A stretch of 41,789 nt of DNA from assembly GCA_017480685.1 (NCBI GenBank), contig JAFUSD010000170.1:1-41789 (forward strand), given 5' to 3'. The notes under the pieces were generated by a model that did no database searches, was not told the DNA's origin, and saw only the letters and a list, made by a program, of their open reading frames with translations. Shown here one piece after another: positions 34,293 to 41,789 of the stretch. The stretch comes from Bacteroidaceae bacterium (GTDB lineage Bacteria; Bacteroidota; Bacteroidia; Bacteroidales; Bacteroidaceae). Positions within the stretch are counted from its first letter, which is position 1. Every line of letters begins with the position of its first letter. Both the position numbers and the translations under genes were made by a program.

Positions 34293-35789
34293 ATGCATAT
34301 AATACAATTCATACTGTCATCACTCCTTCTGCTCTCACCACTCTCTATGCGAGCTGACGACGGCCCGCGCCGCATCGGCCTGCACTCTACTGCGCCGCTC
34401 AAATCCGTGGGAAGTCCACGCATTCCTGTCATACTGGTACAGTTCCCCGACATCAGTTTCAGTGTCGCTGCAACGGCTCCGCAGGTGAACGACTTTTTCG
34501 ACCTCTTCTGCAACGGCACACGCAACGGGCAGCGATATGGCATAGCTGGAAGCTACGGCTCGGTGCGCGACTACTTCATAGACCAGAGCGACAGCATCTT
34601 CCAGCCCGAATTCTACGTAATCGGGCCCATCACACTCGATGAATCGTATGCATACTACGGAGGCAACTCGGGCAGCACCAAGGATATAGGAATTTCATAT
34701 TTCTACACCGAAGCCATAGAAAAGGCCATGGAAATACATCCAGACTGGACCGACTTCGACAGCGACGGCGACGGAACCATCGACATGATATACTTCATCT
34801 ATGCAGGCGAGGGCGAGAATGGAACAGACGACACCAACACCATCTGGCCCAAGGAGATGACCGCATCGCGCACTATCGGTACACTGAAATTCATGTGCTA
34901 CGCATGCTGCAACGAGCTCTACCGTGGCGAGTGCGACGGCATAGGCGTCATGTGTCACGAACTGAGCCATGCACTCGGCCTGCCCGATTTCTACGACACC
35001 GGCTATAAGGCCTACGGGCTCGACTACTGGGACTTGATGGACTCGGGCTGCTACTGCCTGAGCAGCTACCACCCATGCGGCTACAGCGCCTACGAGCGCG
35101 ACTTCATGCAGTGGCGCCCCCTCGTGACACTGGAGGCAGGAAAGACACAACGGCTCACCCTGCGCCCAATGAGCGAAGGAGGCGTGGGCTACAAGATCGT
35201 GAACCCAGAGAACCCCAATGAGTACTACATCATAGAAAACCGCCAGAACACTGGATGGGACACATACATAGGGCGGGGTACGGCATCCAGCAAACGCCAC
35301 GGACTCCTCATCTCACACTACGACTACCTGCGCGGCAAATGGACGTCAAACTCCGTAAACACCGACATGGAACACCAGTGCGCAACCATCATACCGGCCG
35401 ATGGCAAACTCGACTCCTACATGTACGTCAACTCGCAAGAGCAATACAACATGTGGGCAAAATCGGCAAACGGCGACCCCTTCCCAGGCTTACAAAACGT
35501 TGCACACCTCTTCGCCGACCACCAGCCCGTCTACACCACAAGCGGCTCAATGTATCAGCCCCTGACTGGAATAACCGAGCATGAAGACGGAACCATAACA
35601 CTCACCTTCTGCATGTATGCCGACGTAAACGGCGACGGCGATGCCGACACACAAGACGTACTGCAAATATACGAAACCATGCAAACCATCGAAACCGCAA
35701 CACCCTACATGCCCGACGACGTGAACAACGACCACATGGTAGACACTCAAGACGTGCTGAAGGTGTATGAACAAATGCAATCCGAGTAG
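34293..35789 (+). CDS. secreted M6-family zinc metalloprotease with dockerin-like tail
   Basis: This 498-aa protein has a signal peptide (about residues 1-21, SMRAD). The catalytic domain carries HELSHALGLPD (222-232): zinc ligands His222, His226 and probably Asp232, with Glu223 as base. The WDLMDSG stretch near 248 fits the Met-turn of immune-inhibitor-A-like M6 peptidases. A beta-rich region follows. The last 55 residues hold two EF-hand-like dockerin repeats, DVNGDGDADTQD (from 444) and DVNNDHMVDTQD (from about 473), each followed by a short helix with YExMQ. The second lacks the usual Gly. The tail closely matches that of the 401-aa protein at 11185. It should degrade proteins outside the cell or at its surface. 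Confidence 0.9.
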   Translation: MHIIQFILSSLLLLSPLSMRADDGPRRIGLHSTAPLKSVGSPRIPVILVQFPDISFSVAATAPQVNDFFDLFCNGTRNGQRYGIAGSYGSVRDYFIDQSDSIFQPEFYVIGPITLDESYAYYGGNSGSTKDIGISYFYTEAIEKAMEIHPDWTDFDSDGDGTIDMIYFIYAGEGENGTDDTNTIWPKEMTASRTIGTLKFMCYACCNELYRGECDGIGVMCHELSHALGLPDFYDTGYKAYGLDYWDLMDSGCYCLSSYHPCGYSAYERDFMQWRPLVTLEAGKTQRLTLRPMSEGGVGYKIVNPENPNEYYIIENRQNTGWDTYIGRGTASSKRHGLLISHYDYLRGKWTSNSVNTDMEHQCATIIPADGKLDSYMYVNSQEQYNMWAKSANGDPFPGLQNVAHLFADHQPVYTTSGSMYQPLTGITEHEDGTITLTFCMYADVNGDGDADTQDVLQIYETMQTIETATPYMPDDVNNDHMVDTQDVLKVYEQMQSE

Positions 35790-35820
35790 CACACGGCCAC
35801 AAACATACACAAAGAAAAAC

Positions 35821-35920
35821 GACGATATCCTCGCAGCCCGTTAAGGATATCCTCGCAGCCCGTTAAGGATATCCTCGCAGCCCGTTAAGGATATCCTCGC
35901 AGGCCCGCGAGGATATCGTC
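35821..35920. repeat. GATATC palindrome array D (5 copies, 22-bp period)
   Basis: Cores begin at 35821 (GACGATATCCTC), 35843, 35865 and 35887 (AAGGATATCCTC) and 35909 (GAGGATATCGTC). The last is the reverse complement of the first type, so the array is roughly symmetrical at its ends. Three spacers are the identical GCAGCCCGTT and the fourth differs. Confidence 0.95.
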
Positions 35921-36078
35921 GTTTTCCGGCAAACACATACACACAAGAAAACTCCCCCTCTCCCAGACCCCTCTCCCCTTATATTATAAAATAAGGTGTA
36001 ACACACCACCGACAAGTGGAGCCTGCAGCCTATTTGAAATAAAAAATACATCATAAACGCAAGAAAACTAAGAAAAAG

Positions 36079-36111
36079 TTTGGTCGGGTGCAAGAAAAGC
36101 CCTATATTTGC
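36079..36111 (+). promoter_or_regulatory. strong Bacteroidota promoter without a downstream ORF
   Basis: TTTG (36079-36082), 20 bases, then TATATTTGC (36103-36111). This good match lies about 390 bases before the next protein gene, and the sequence directly after it is structured. Confidence 0.7.
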
Positions 36112-36115
36112 AGTC

Positions 36116-36300
36116 AGAAAACCAACAGCGGCGACACAACCGTCTGCCGTCGACACATACATAGCGGGGATTAAGGATCGATTGGGATACTCATCAATAA
36201 CATCAGGAAAACCGAGAACGTTCCGTGTTTCAATGGCGGGCCACGCCCCGAAAGGGGTAACTCCTCGAGTCGGTGGATTACAAAGACTCACGGGCACTCA
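36116..36300 (+). ncRNA. candidate structured non-coding RNA
   Basis: The stretch follows a consensus promoter and is richer in GC than its surroundings. Local hairpins are visible: CGGCGAC/GTCtGCCG (36129-36149, one bulge) and GCCCC-GAAA-GGGGT (36245-36258, GNRA tetraloop). Two further 5-bp pairings, ACCGA with TCGGT and CCGTG with CACGG, would interlock as a pseudoknot. The reverse strand encodes a short frame containing TRGVTPFGAWPAIETRNV; I recall similar peptides predicted in related genomes, which would fit conservation at nucleotide level, but this is unverified. Boundaries are approximate. Known Bacteroidales RNAs such as 6S/Bacteroidales-1 should be considered. Confidence 0.45.
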
Positions 36301-36361
36301 AATCTTATTCACTCGGAGTTTCATCACATCTCCTCCCCGCTTTTTCTATGCACACACCGAT

Positions 36362-36377
36362 ATAGGGTTTTCCCTAT
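36362..36377. repeat. perfect inverted repeat ATAGGG-TTTT-CCCTAT
   Basis: A 6-bp perfect stem with a TTTT loop lies 45 bases before the -7 element of the next gene. It may be a regulator site or the end of the preceding RNA. Confidence 0.5.
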
Positions 36378-36421
36378 CACCTTTTAGGACTTTTGCCTTT
36401 AAGCAGTTCATGCAAAAACGC

Positions 36422-36430
36422 TACCTTTGC
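36422..36430 (+). promoter_or_regulatory. -7 element of the Tyr/Trp/Gly-rich protein gene
   Basis: TACCTTTGC matches the consensus and lies 73 bases before the ATG at 36504. A TTG at the normal distance is missing. Confidence 0.5.
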
Positions 36431-36503
36431 AGCGTGAAAGCACAAAGCCGACACACACGAGAACAAAAAACAAAAGCCAACAACCCCAAAAAACAAGAAA
36501 GGT

Positions 36504-37781
36504 ATGAACAAGAAGTTATTGTTAACACTCGGCTTCATGACATTAGCATTGACAGCCATTCATGCACAAGACGATGATGACCTCTACTTCACTCCTTCAA
36601 AGAAGCAGAGCCGCAATATGTCGGCCACAGTAGAGAACGTGACAGCCACACAAATGGGCACCAGCTCACGCCCAACACTGGAAGTCTACAACAACAACAG
36701 CCGCAGCGACGACGAATACAACCGACGTTTCAGCAACTATGCAGGCTCATGGCAAACAGGAGGCAGCTCGGAAACCGACAGCCTCATGGCAGCCATCGAC
36801 AGCCTCGAGGCTGAAATAGAGATGCTAAAGCAAGGAGAATACGATGTCTACGACCCCGAGATGGACTTCGTCTACTCACGCCGTCTGCTCCGCTTCCACA
36901 GCCCACGCATCGGACTCGTAATAAGCAGCCCTTACTACTGGGACCTCGTCTACGGCTACGGAATCTACGACTACCTCTACGACCCCTACTACGACTACCT
37001 CTACGACCCCTTCTTCTGGAACTACGGATGGGGCTACGGTTGGAATTGGGGACCATGGAGCGCATGGTACGGACCCATCTACGGATGGTATGCACCCAAC
37101 CACTGGGACTACTGGGGAGTAGGCCCCATGTGGCACACCAGCGGCTACGGCAACATACACATCCACTCCATAACCTATAGAGGAAACTCGTGGAACCGAG
37201 GCACATTCACACAAAACCGATTTGGCGCCACAGGCAACCTGCGCACAAGCGCACTTGCAACATCGGGCACACGCTCAGGCAACACGCTGGCAGCAACAAC
37301 AGCACGCACCAACGCAACACAGTCGCTCGCAACACGAACACGTGCCACAAGCGCCAACACTGCAGTGGGACGCACCAGCAGCACACGCACCGCTGGAACC
37401 ACCACACGCGCAACAGGAACCACAGCCCGCACAGCCGCCACCACTACTCGCACATCAGCCGCTCAGCAAGGCGTGACACGCTCGTCGGCTGCAGCTACCA
37501 CCACCAACCGCACAGCTGCAACCAACACCACAACCACCAACCGCACAGCTGCAACCAACAATACCACAACGCGAACAACAACCAGCAACACCGCTACAAC
37601 CCGCTCGTCAGCCACTACGACAACCACCACACGCTCAGCTTCCTCGTCAGCCGGCAGCTACAGCAGTTCATCAGGCATATCGAGCAGTGTAGGTAGCATG
37701 AGCAGCGGCAGCATGAGCAGCGGCAGCATGAGTAGCGGCGGCGGAGTATCACGCAGCGCAGGCAGCAGCGGACGAAGGTAA
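36504..37781 (+). CDS. secreted Tyr/Trp/Gly-rich protein with Thr/Arg/Ala/Ser low-complexity tail
   Basis: This 425-aa protein has a signal peptide (about 1-22, IHAQ) and an acidic start (DDDDLY). A short helix with coiled-coil character follows (about 92-110, SLMAAIDSLEAEIEMLK). An aromatic block at about 140-215 is dominated by Tyr, Trp, Gly, Asp and Pro (YGWGYGWNWGPWSAWYGP). From about 235 to the end the sequence is almost only Thr, Ala, Ser, Arg, Asn and Gly, finishing with repeats of SSGSM. No catalytic motif is seen. The composition suggests a structural, adhesive or cell-envelope protein; the basic tail could bind polyanions. It lies 154 bases before the porin gene and may be co-transcribed with it. 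The repetitive composition leaves long open frames on the other strand, which are not genes. Confidence 0.8.
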   Translation: MNKKLLLTLGFMTLALTAIHAQDDDDLYFTPSKKQSRNMSATVENVTATQMGTSSRPTLEVYNNNSRSDDEYNRRFSNYAGSWQTGGSSETDSLMAAIDSLEAEIEMLKQGEYDVYDPEMDFVYSRRLLRFHSPRIGLVISSPYYWDLVYGYGIYDYLYDPYYDYLYDPFFWNYGWGYGWNWGPWSAWYGPIYGWYAPNHWDYWGVGPMWHTSGYGNIHIHSITYRGNSWNRGTFTQNRFGATGNLRTSALATSGTRSGNTLAATTARTNATQSLATRTRATSANTAVGRTSSTRTAGTTTRATGTTARTAATTTRTSAAQQGVTRSSAAATTTNRTAATNTTTTNRTAATNNTTTRTTTSNTATTRSSATTTTTTRSASSSAGSYSSSSGISSSVGSMSSGSMSSGSMSSGGGVSRSAGSSGRR

Positions 37782-37935
37782 AAAGCCCTTCTCACCAGCC
37801 ATCCCTCCGTAGCTTCGCTCCCCAATTGCCTCATTCCGCATTGCCACTTTATGCGAAGAAAGTTACATCCGGAGGAAAGAGACACTCGCTATTCATTATT
37901 CATTACTCGTCACTCATTATTTCACATTAATAATT

Positions 37936-39429
37936 ATGAACAAGAATAGACTTACAATACTTGCATCTGCACTCATGATGACAGGTGCAACCATGGCACA
38001 AGACTCATACAGCGCAGTCAACCTGGCCACCAAAGACCTTAACGGAACCGCACGCTACGTAGGCATGGGCGGTGCACTCGGAGCCCTCGGAGGCGACATC
38101 ACGGTGATGGGAACCAACCCCGCCGGAACAGCCATGTTTCGCAAGACCGATGCCACAATAACCATGAGCGGAGTGTTCGGGCCAAAGGGAGTGCTGGGAC
38201 ACGACGGCTCGCGCATGTCGCTCGACAATTCAGGCATTGTAGTTTCACTCCCTATTGAAGACGGAGGCAATCTCCAGTACGTCAACTTCGGAGTAAACTA
38301 TGCCAAGTCACACAACTACCTGGGCAACCTCAACACACCGGTAGAGAACCTCAACAACACGTTCTCGCAGACATTCCAAATCGCCGGACTGGCCAACACG
38401 GCCTACGACAACAACTACTTCGGGATGCTGGCCGACATGTCGTCTCCAATTTACGAAAACGGAGTGAGAACCAAAGACGGAATCGTGGGCGAGACCGAGG
38501 ATGCTGACGGCAACTTCCTGGGATATGCCGGACTTCCGGCAGCAGCTGCCAACTACCAGCGTTCAACCTACGGAAGCACGTCGCAGGTCGATATGAACGT
38601 GTCGTTCAACGTGCTCGACAAATACTTCTTCGGAGCATCAGTGGGGGTATATGATGTGAACTATAACCGCGAGAGCTTCTACCAAGAGCTGGGCACCGAC
38701 GGAATAAGCTACGACTTCAGCAACTGGTATAACACCGACGGCAGTGGTGTAGACGTCAAGCTTGGCTTCATCTGCCGCCCCATCGACGACTCTCCATTCC
38801 GCTTCGGGCTGAACGTGAGCACCCCTGTGTGGTATCGACTTGAAGACGTCAACGGCTCGACGCTCTACATCAACGACAGGTTTACAGACAATCAGTCAAC
38901 CCAACCCTACGAATACAACTACCGCACACCGTGGAAGTTCGGCGCAAGCCTGGGATACACTGTGGGTAACTATTTTGCAGTGGGTGCCGAGTATGAATAT
39001 CAAGACCTCAGCACAAGTAAGTATAATGAGAACGGGCATGAGACTTCTTACTTCATCGTCCAGAACGATTTCATCAAGAAGAATCTGCAGCCACAGAGCA
39101 CACTGAAGCTCGGCATGGAGGTTAAGCCGTCGAGTGCATTTAGCATACGTTGCGGTTACAACTACGTATCGGCTCCGTTGAAGAAAGATGCATACCGTAT
39201 CATTGCTTACGACAGCCCGTTCACCGAGACCGACTTCACCAACTGGAAGGCTACCAACCGCTTTACTGTAGGTCTTGGCTATCGCTACAAAGGCGGATAT
39301 GTCGACGTGGCATACCAGTATTCGGCACAGAAGGGTGACTTCTACGCATTCGACGAGATAGACCTCAAGCCAACCGAAATTGAGAACAACCGCAGTCAGC
39401 TCATGTGTACGTTCGGTTTCAGATTCTGA
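37936..39429 (+). CDS. OmpP1/FadL-family outer-membrane porin
   Basis: This 497-aa beta-barrel protein has a signal peptide (about residues 1-21, ATMAQ), then the family start NGTARYVGMGGALGALGGD and TNPAGTAMFRKTD, and ends in the aromatic TFGFRF typical of outer-membrane barrels. FadL-type channels take up hydrophobic substrates such as fatty acids. In Bacteroidales such genes are often labelled hemin receptor, with little direct evidence. Two hairpins follow the stop codon and end this plus-strand block. Confidence 0.88.
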   Translation: MNKNRLTILASALMMTGATMAQDSYSAVNLATKDLNGTARYVGMGGALGALGGDITVMGTNPAGTAMFRKTDATITMSGVFGPKGVLGHDGSRMSLDNSGIVVSLPIEDGGNLQYVNFGVNYAKSHNYLGNLNTPVENLNNTFSQTFQIAGLANTAYDNNYFGMLADMSSPIYENGVRTKDGIVGETEDADGNFLGYAGLPAAAANYQRSTYGSTSQVDMNVSFNVLDKYFFGASVGVYDVNYNRESFYQELGTDGISYDFSNWYNTDGSGVDVKLGFICRPIDDSPFRFGLNVSTPVWYRLEDVNGSTLYINDRFTDNQSTQPYEYNYRTPWKFGASLGYTVGNYFAVGAEYEYQDLSTSKYNENGHETSYFIVQNDFIKKNLQPQSTLKLGMEVKPSSAFSIRCGYNYVSAPLKKDAYRIIAYDSPFTETDFTNWKATNRFTVGLGYRYKGGYVDVAYQYSAQKGDFYAFDEIDLKPTEIENNRSQLMCTFGFRF

Positions 39430-39504
39430 TTATATGTACTATCTCGGTTTCTGATTCCATGTGCACGTCGGGTTTCTGCTTCCGACATTAATACCTTTAT
39501 GATT

Positions 39505-39537
39505 ATCGGTGCCTGCATGAGTTGTGCTGGCACCGAT
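39505..39537. terminator. first hairpin between convergent genes
   Basis: A perfect 9-bp stem ATCGGTGCC / GGCACCGAT with a 15-base loop. It is not followed by a T-run, so it may act with the stronger hairpin next to it. Confidence 0.45.
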
Positions 39538-39551
39538 ATTCTGTAATACAT

Positions 39552-39591
39552 CAGCGGGGTGTATCTTCTTCGATAGAGATGCACCCCGCTG
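39552..39591 (+). terminator. terminator of the porin gene
   Basis: A 15-bp stem with one G-T pair (39552-39566 with 39577-39591, outer part CAGCGGGGTG / CACCCCGCTG) is followed by TCTTTTCG. Lying between convergent genes, it may also stop manC transcription. Confidence 0.75.
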
Positions 39592-39616
39592 TCTTTTCGT
39601 TCTTCGTCGTTTGTTG

Positions 39617-40699
39617 TCACAGGTAGTTTTCGCCCAGGTTCATTTGTATGTCATTTACTGCCTGGCGTATTATGTTCTGGTCGGCTTTCTTGCATACCAT
39701 GAGTGCGTTGCCGTCGTCGATGACTGCGTAGTCTTGCAGTCCTTGCAGCACTGCTATCTTTCCTTTGGGCAGTTTCACGATGCAGCCGTTTGTGTCGTAG
39801 AGCAGTGCCTTGTTGCCAATGACCACGTTGTCGTCGGCTTGTTGTTGCAGCACTTCGTAGAGTTTGTTCCAGGTGCCGAGGTCGGTCCATCCGAAGTGGC
39901 ATGGCATGACGTCTACGTTGTCGGCTTTTTCGAGCACTTCTGTCTCGAGCGATATGGTAGGGCAGATTGAGAATGCATCGTTGATGAGTCCGGGGTGATG
40001 ATTGCCTTCGTTGAACATCACTTCCACTTCGCGCATCACGTCATAAAATTCGGTGGATGCATGTTGTATGGTGTTCAGGAATGTGTTGACTCCCCACATG
40101 AAGATGCCTGTGTTCCACAGGAACTCGTTGCTGTCCATAAACATGCGTGCGAATGTCTCTTCGGGTTTTTCGCTGAAGCTTTTCACCTTGTATATGTTGT
40201 CGGCCACGGCTTCATCCATTTGTATGTAGCCGTATGCGGTTTCGGGTCGTGTGGGTTTTATGCCGAGTGTGAGCAGGCGTTGTTGGTGTTCTATGTATTC
40301 AAATCCTTTCAGCACATCGTCTTGCAGTGCTTGCTCGTTGGTTATGAGTTGGTCGGCCGGGCTCACCAGCATCATTGCATTCCGGTTGATGCGTCTTATG
40401 TTGATTGCTGCCCATGTGGCACTTGGCACCGTGTTGCGCCTTATGGGTTCGAGCAGCAGGTTTTCGGCCGGCAGTTGTGGCAGTTGGCTGCGTGTTATGT
40501 CGTGGCATTGTTCGTTGGCCAAGACTATGATGTTGTGTGGGTCGATGAATGTGGAATAGCGCCTGTAGGTGGCTTGTAGCAGGGTCTCGCCTGTACCCAG
40601 TATGTCGAGGAACTGCTTTGGCATGTGTTGGCGGCTATAGGGCCACAGGCGGGTTCCGATGCCTCCGGCCAGGATTACGCAATAGTGGTTAGGGTTCAT
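39617..40699 (-). CDS. manC: mannose-1-phosphate guanylyltransferase
   Basis: This 360-aa cytoplasmic enzyme makes GDP-mannose from mannose-1-phosphate and GTP, the precursor of mannose and fucose in glycans. The nucleotide-binding signature is GGIGTRLWPYSRQHMPKQF (12-30). Further family motifs are EPIRRNTVPS, VSPADQLI and FSEKPEE followed by LWNTGIFMW. The length fits a single-function enzyme without the phosphomannose isomerase domain of bifunctional forms. It is a lone gene here, convergent with the porin gene and divergent from the next gene. No clear promoter consensus was found upstream. Confidence 0.94.
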   Translation of the reverse strand: MNPNHYCVILAGGIGTRLWPYSRQHMPKQFLDILGTGETLLQATYRRYSTFIDPHNIIVLANEQCHDITRSQLPQLPAENLLLEPIRRNTVPSATWAAINIRRINRNAMMLVSPADQLITNEQALQDDVLKGFEYIEHQQRLLTLGIKPTRPETAYGYIQMDEAVADNIYKVKSFSEKPEETFARMFMDSNEFLWNTGIFMWGVNTFLNTIQHASTEFYDVMREVEVMFNEGNHHPGLINDAFSICPTISLETEVLEKADNVDVMPCHFGWTDLGTWNKLYEVLQQQADDNVVIGNKALLYDTNGCIVKLPKGKIAVLQGLQDYAVIDDGNALMVCKKADQNIIRQAVNDIQMNLGENYL

Positions 40700-40892
40700 A
40701 TCTGCTTTTTGGTTTTAGTCTTATTTGGTATTATGTCTTTTTTTGAGTGTGCTAATGTAGTCATTTCTGCTGAATGGAGCAAATAATTGTACTTAAACTT
40801 TGTTAAAATTGCGAAAATAGGTCGGTTTATCGGATAATAATGCTTACATTCGCACGTCGGAATTGACACAACAGATAAAAATTGGGATTGTT

Positions 40893-41402
40893 ATGATTGT
40901 ATATTTGATGATAGTTGTGGTCTTCGGACCACTGGTGGCATTTTTGCTGATTCGTAACGACAGGAAGAAGCGTGCTGCATGGGAGCGCCGGTATCCGTCT
41001 TATCATCCGAGTTCGCTCCAGGGCATCTGGCCTACGAAGATAGGCAACATTCGTTACCACTGCAACCGCGACGACATCGGTGTCGTGGTTTTTGCGGTGA
41101 AGCCCGATGCGGGAAATGTGTATCATCATAGTTCGATGGCCATCATCCGCGACGACGGCAAGCAGCTGGGATATATAGGCAAACGCGAGGCGGCGAAGTT
41201 TAACCGCTGGTGTGGCGGCAATCCGTGCAGTGGTATGGGAATGATACAATATGACGAGAAGACCAATAAGCTGTGGGCCGACATATTCGTCTTTTCGCCA
41301 CAGTTTGACGAGCAGCAGCTGGCAACCGAGGTGCAGGCATACATTAGCTGGGTTTCGGCCACATACGGAGTGGCATACATCCCCGAGCGCTACAGGCCTT
41401 AA
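40893..41402 (+). CDS. membrane-anchored protein with HIRAN-like domain
   Basis: This 169-aa protein begins with a single transmembrane helix (about 2-22, IVYLMIVVVFGPLVAFLLI), then a basic stretch (RNDRKKRAAWERR) that should keep the rest in the cytoplasm. The soluble part has the pattern seen in HIRAN domains: VYHHSSMAIIRDDGKQLGYI followed by a helix (GKREAAKFNRW). HIRAN domains usually recognise DNA 3' ends in helicases; a small membrane-anchored form would be unusual. The fold assignment rests on pattern only. The ATG at 40893 is preferred over a TTG 10 codons upstream because it starts directly at the membrane helix. Confidence 0.7.
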   Translation: MIVYLMIVVVFGPLVAFLLIRNDRKKRAAWERRYPSYHPSSLQGIWPTKIGNIRYHCNRDDIGVVVFAVKPDAGNVYHHSSMAIIRDDGKQLGYIGKREAAKFNRWCGGNPCSGMGMIQYDEKTNKLWADIFVFSPQFDEQQLATEVQAYISWVSATYGVAYIPERYRP

Positions 41403-41455
41403 TTCCCTCGGCTGTCCCATCCCGCTCCTGCATGCCTGTGGGCATGATGAAATGT

Positions 41456-41533
41456 GAGGATATCCTCGCGGGGTCGTGAGGATATCCTTACAGCCTTGCG
41501 AGGATATCCTTGCAAGCCTGCAAGGACGTCCTT
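41456..41533. repeat. GATATC palindrome array E (4 copies, 22-bp period)
   Basis: Cores begin at 41456 (GAGGATATCCTC), 41478 and 41500 (both GAGGATATCCTT) and 41522 (AAGGACGTCCTT). The last keeps perfect palindromic symmetry although its centre changed from GATATC to GACGTC. Confidence 0.93.
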
Positions 41534-41635
41534 GCAAAACGCCACACATAGTGATGTCATTTCAACCATACAAACACCAATGGCAGGTATTTTGTGGTAC
41601 AAATAGAAAAAAAACGTGAATTTTTGCAATAATGC

Positions 41636-41667
41636 TTTGTTGTTTCGTAAAAAATACCTAACTTTGC
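41636..41667 (+). promoter_or_regulatory. promoter of tRNA-Ala
   Basis: TTTG (41636-41639), 19 bases, then TAACTTTGC (41659-41667). It matches the Bacteroidota consensus, with the tRNA starting 33 bases further on. Confidence 0.82.
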
Positions 41668-41699
41668 ATCGCTTTTCAAAACAAAGGCTGATTAAACCA

Positions 41700-41774
<75 letters not shown>

Positions 41775-41789
41775 CTTACATAAGTTCAA

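Larger units (their letters stand above)
35790..36503. other. long intergenic region with array D, candidate RNA and hairpin
   Basis: This 714-base gap has a GATATC array (35821-35920), C/T-rich CCCCTCTCCC sequence near 35955, a strong promoter (36079-36111), a GC-richer candidate RNA (about 36116-36300), a perfect hairpin (36362-36377) and the -7 element of the next gene. Open frames through it look accidental. Confidence 0.7.

Noticed and set aside
35863..36297. 144-codon minus-strand open frame
   Set aside because: It begins in the candidate RNA and ends in a repeat array, with low-complexity Cys/Val runs. Any conservation is better explained by an RNA on the plus strand.
36080..36577. 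165-codon plus-strand open frame
   Set aside because: It starts before the transcript start of the orphan promoter, overlaps the real signal peptide of the next gene in another frame and has no family features.

Overview
The window looks like a chromosomal piece from a gut- or oral-type Bacteroidales bacterium, most likely Prevotellaceae-like (inference). Reasons: several promoters of the Bacteroidota kind (TTG, about 19 bases, TAnnTTTGC), a large Bacteroidota-type LptD, BspA-like leucine-rich-repeat surface proteins, an OmpP1/FadL porin of the kind often labelled 'hemin receptor', and a ruvX-def-TPR gene order.

Layout: (1) 1-4606: start of a secreted beta-helix protein (minus strand, cut by the window edge), a small lipoprotein, a family PL11 rhamnogalacturonan lyase and an overlapping HD-domain hydrolase. 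(2) 4607-8119: a 38-bp tandem repeat made of promoter-like units, lptD with a TTG start, a 16-bp tandem repeat and tRNA-Thr(CGU). (3) 8120-10775: a secreted DRGH nuclease, then pyrK-pyrD for dihydroorotate oxidation. (4) 11185-24660, all minus strand: a TPR-transmembrane-AraC regulator followed by a three-gene secreted-protein operon (1051-aa BspA-like LRR protein, 2357-aa multidomain giant, 401-aa InlB/Big2/dockerin-like protein). (5) 25021-34082, minus strand: an RND efflux system (adaptor, pump, TolC), ruvX, def, a TPR protein and a small acidic protein. (6) 34293-39429, plus strand: an M6 metalloprotease with a dockerin-like tail, a candidate structured RNA, a Tyr/Trp/Gly-rich then Thr/Arg/Ser-rich secreted protein, and a FadL-type porin. 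(7) 39617-41774: manC, a membrane-anchored HIRAN-like protein and tRNA-Ala(GGC).

The most unusual features are regulatory or repetitive. Five intergenic arrays share a 12-bp palindromic core centred on GATATC at a 22-23 bp period, while the spacers differ between arrays. The promoter of the secreted-protein operon has no TTG at -33; instead it has two 11-bp direct repeats at exactly 21-bp spacing, next to an AraC-family gene, which predicts direct activation. Intergenic-type repeats also lie in frame inside the giant protein, and one supplies the -33 box of tRNA-Thr. The window shows no transposase, integrase, phage or CRISPR genes.
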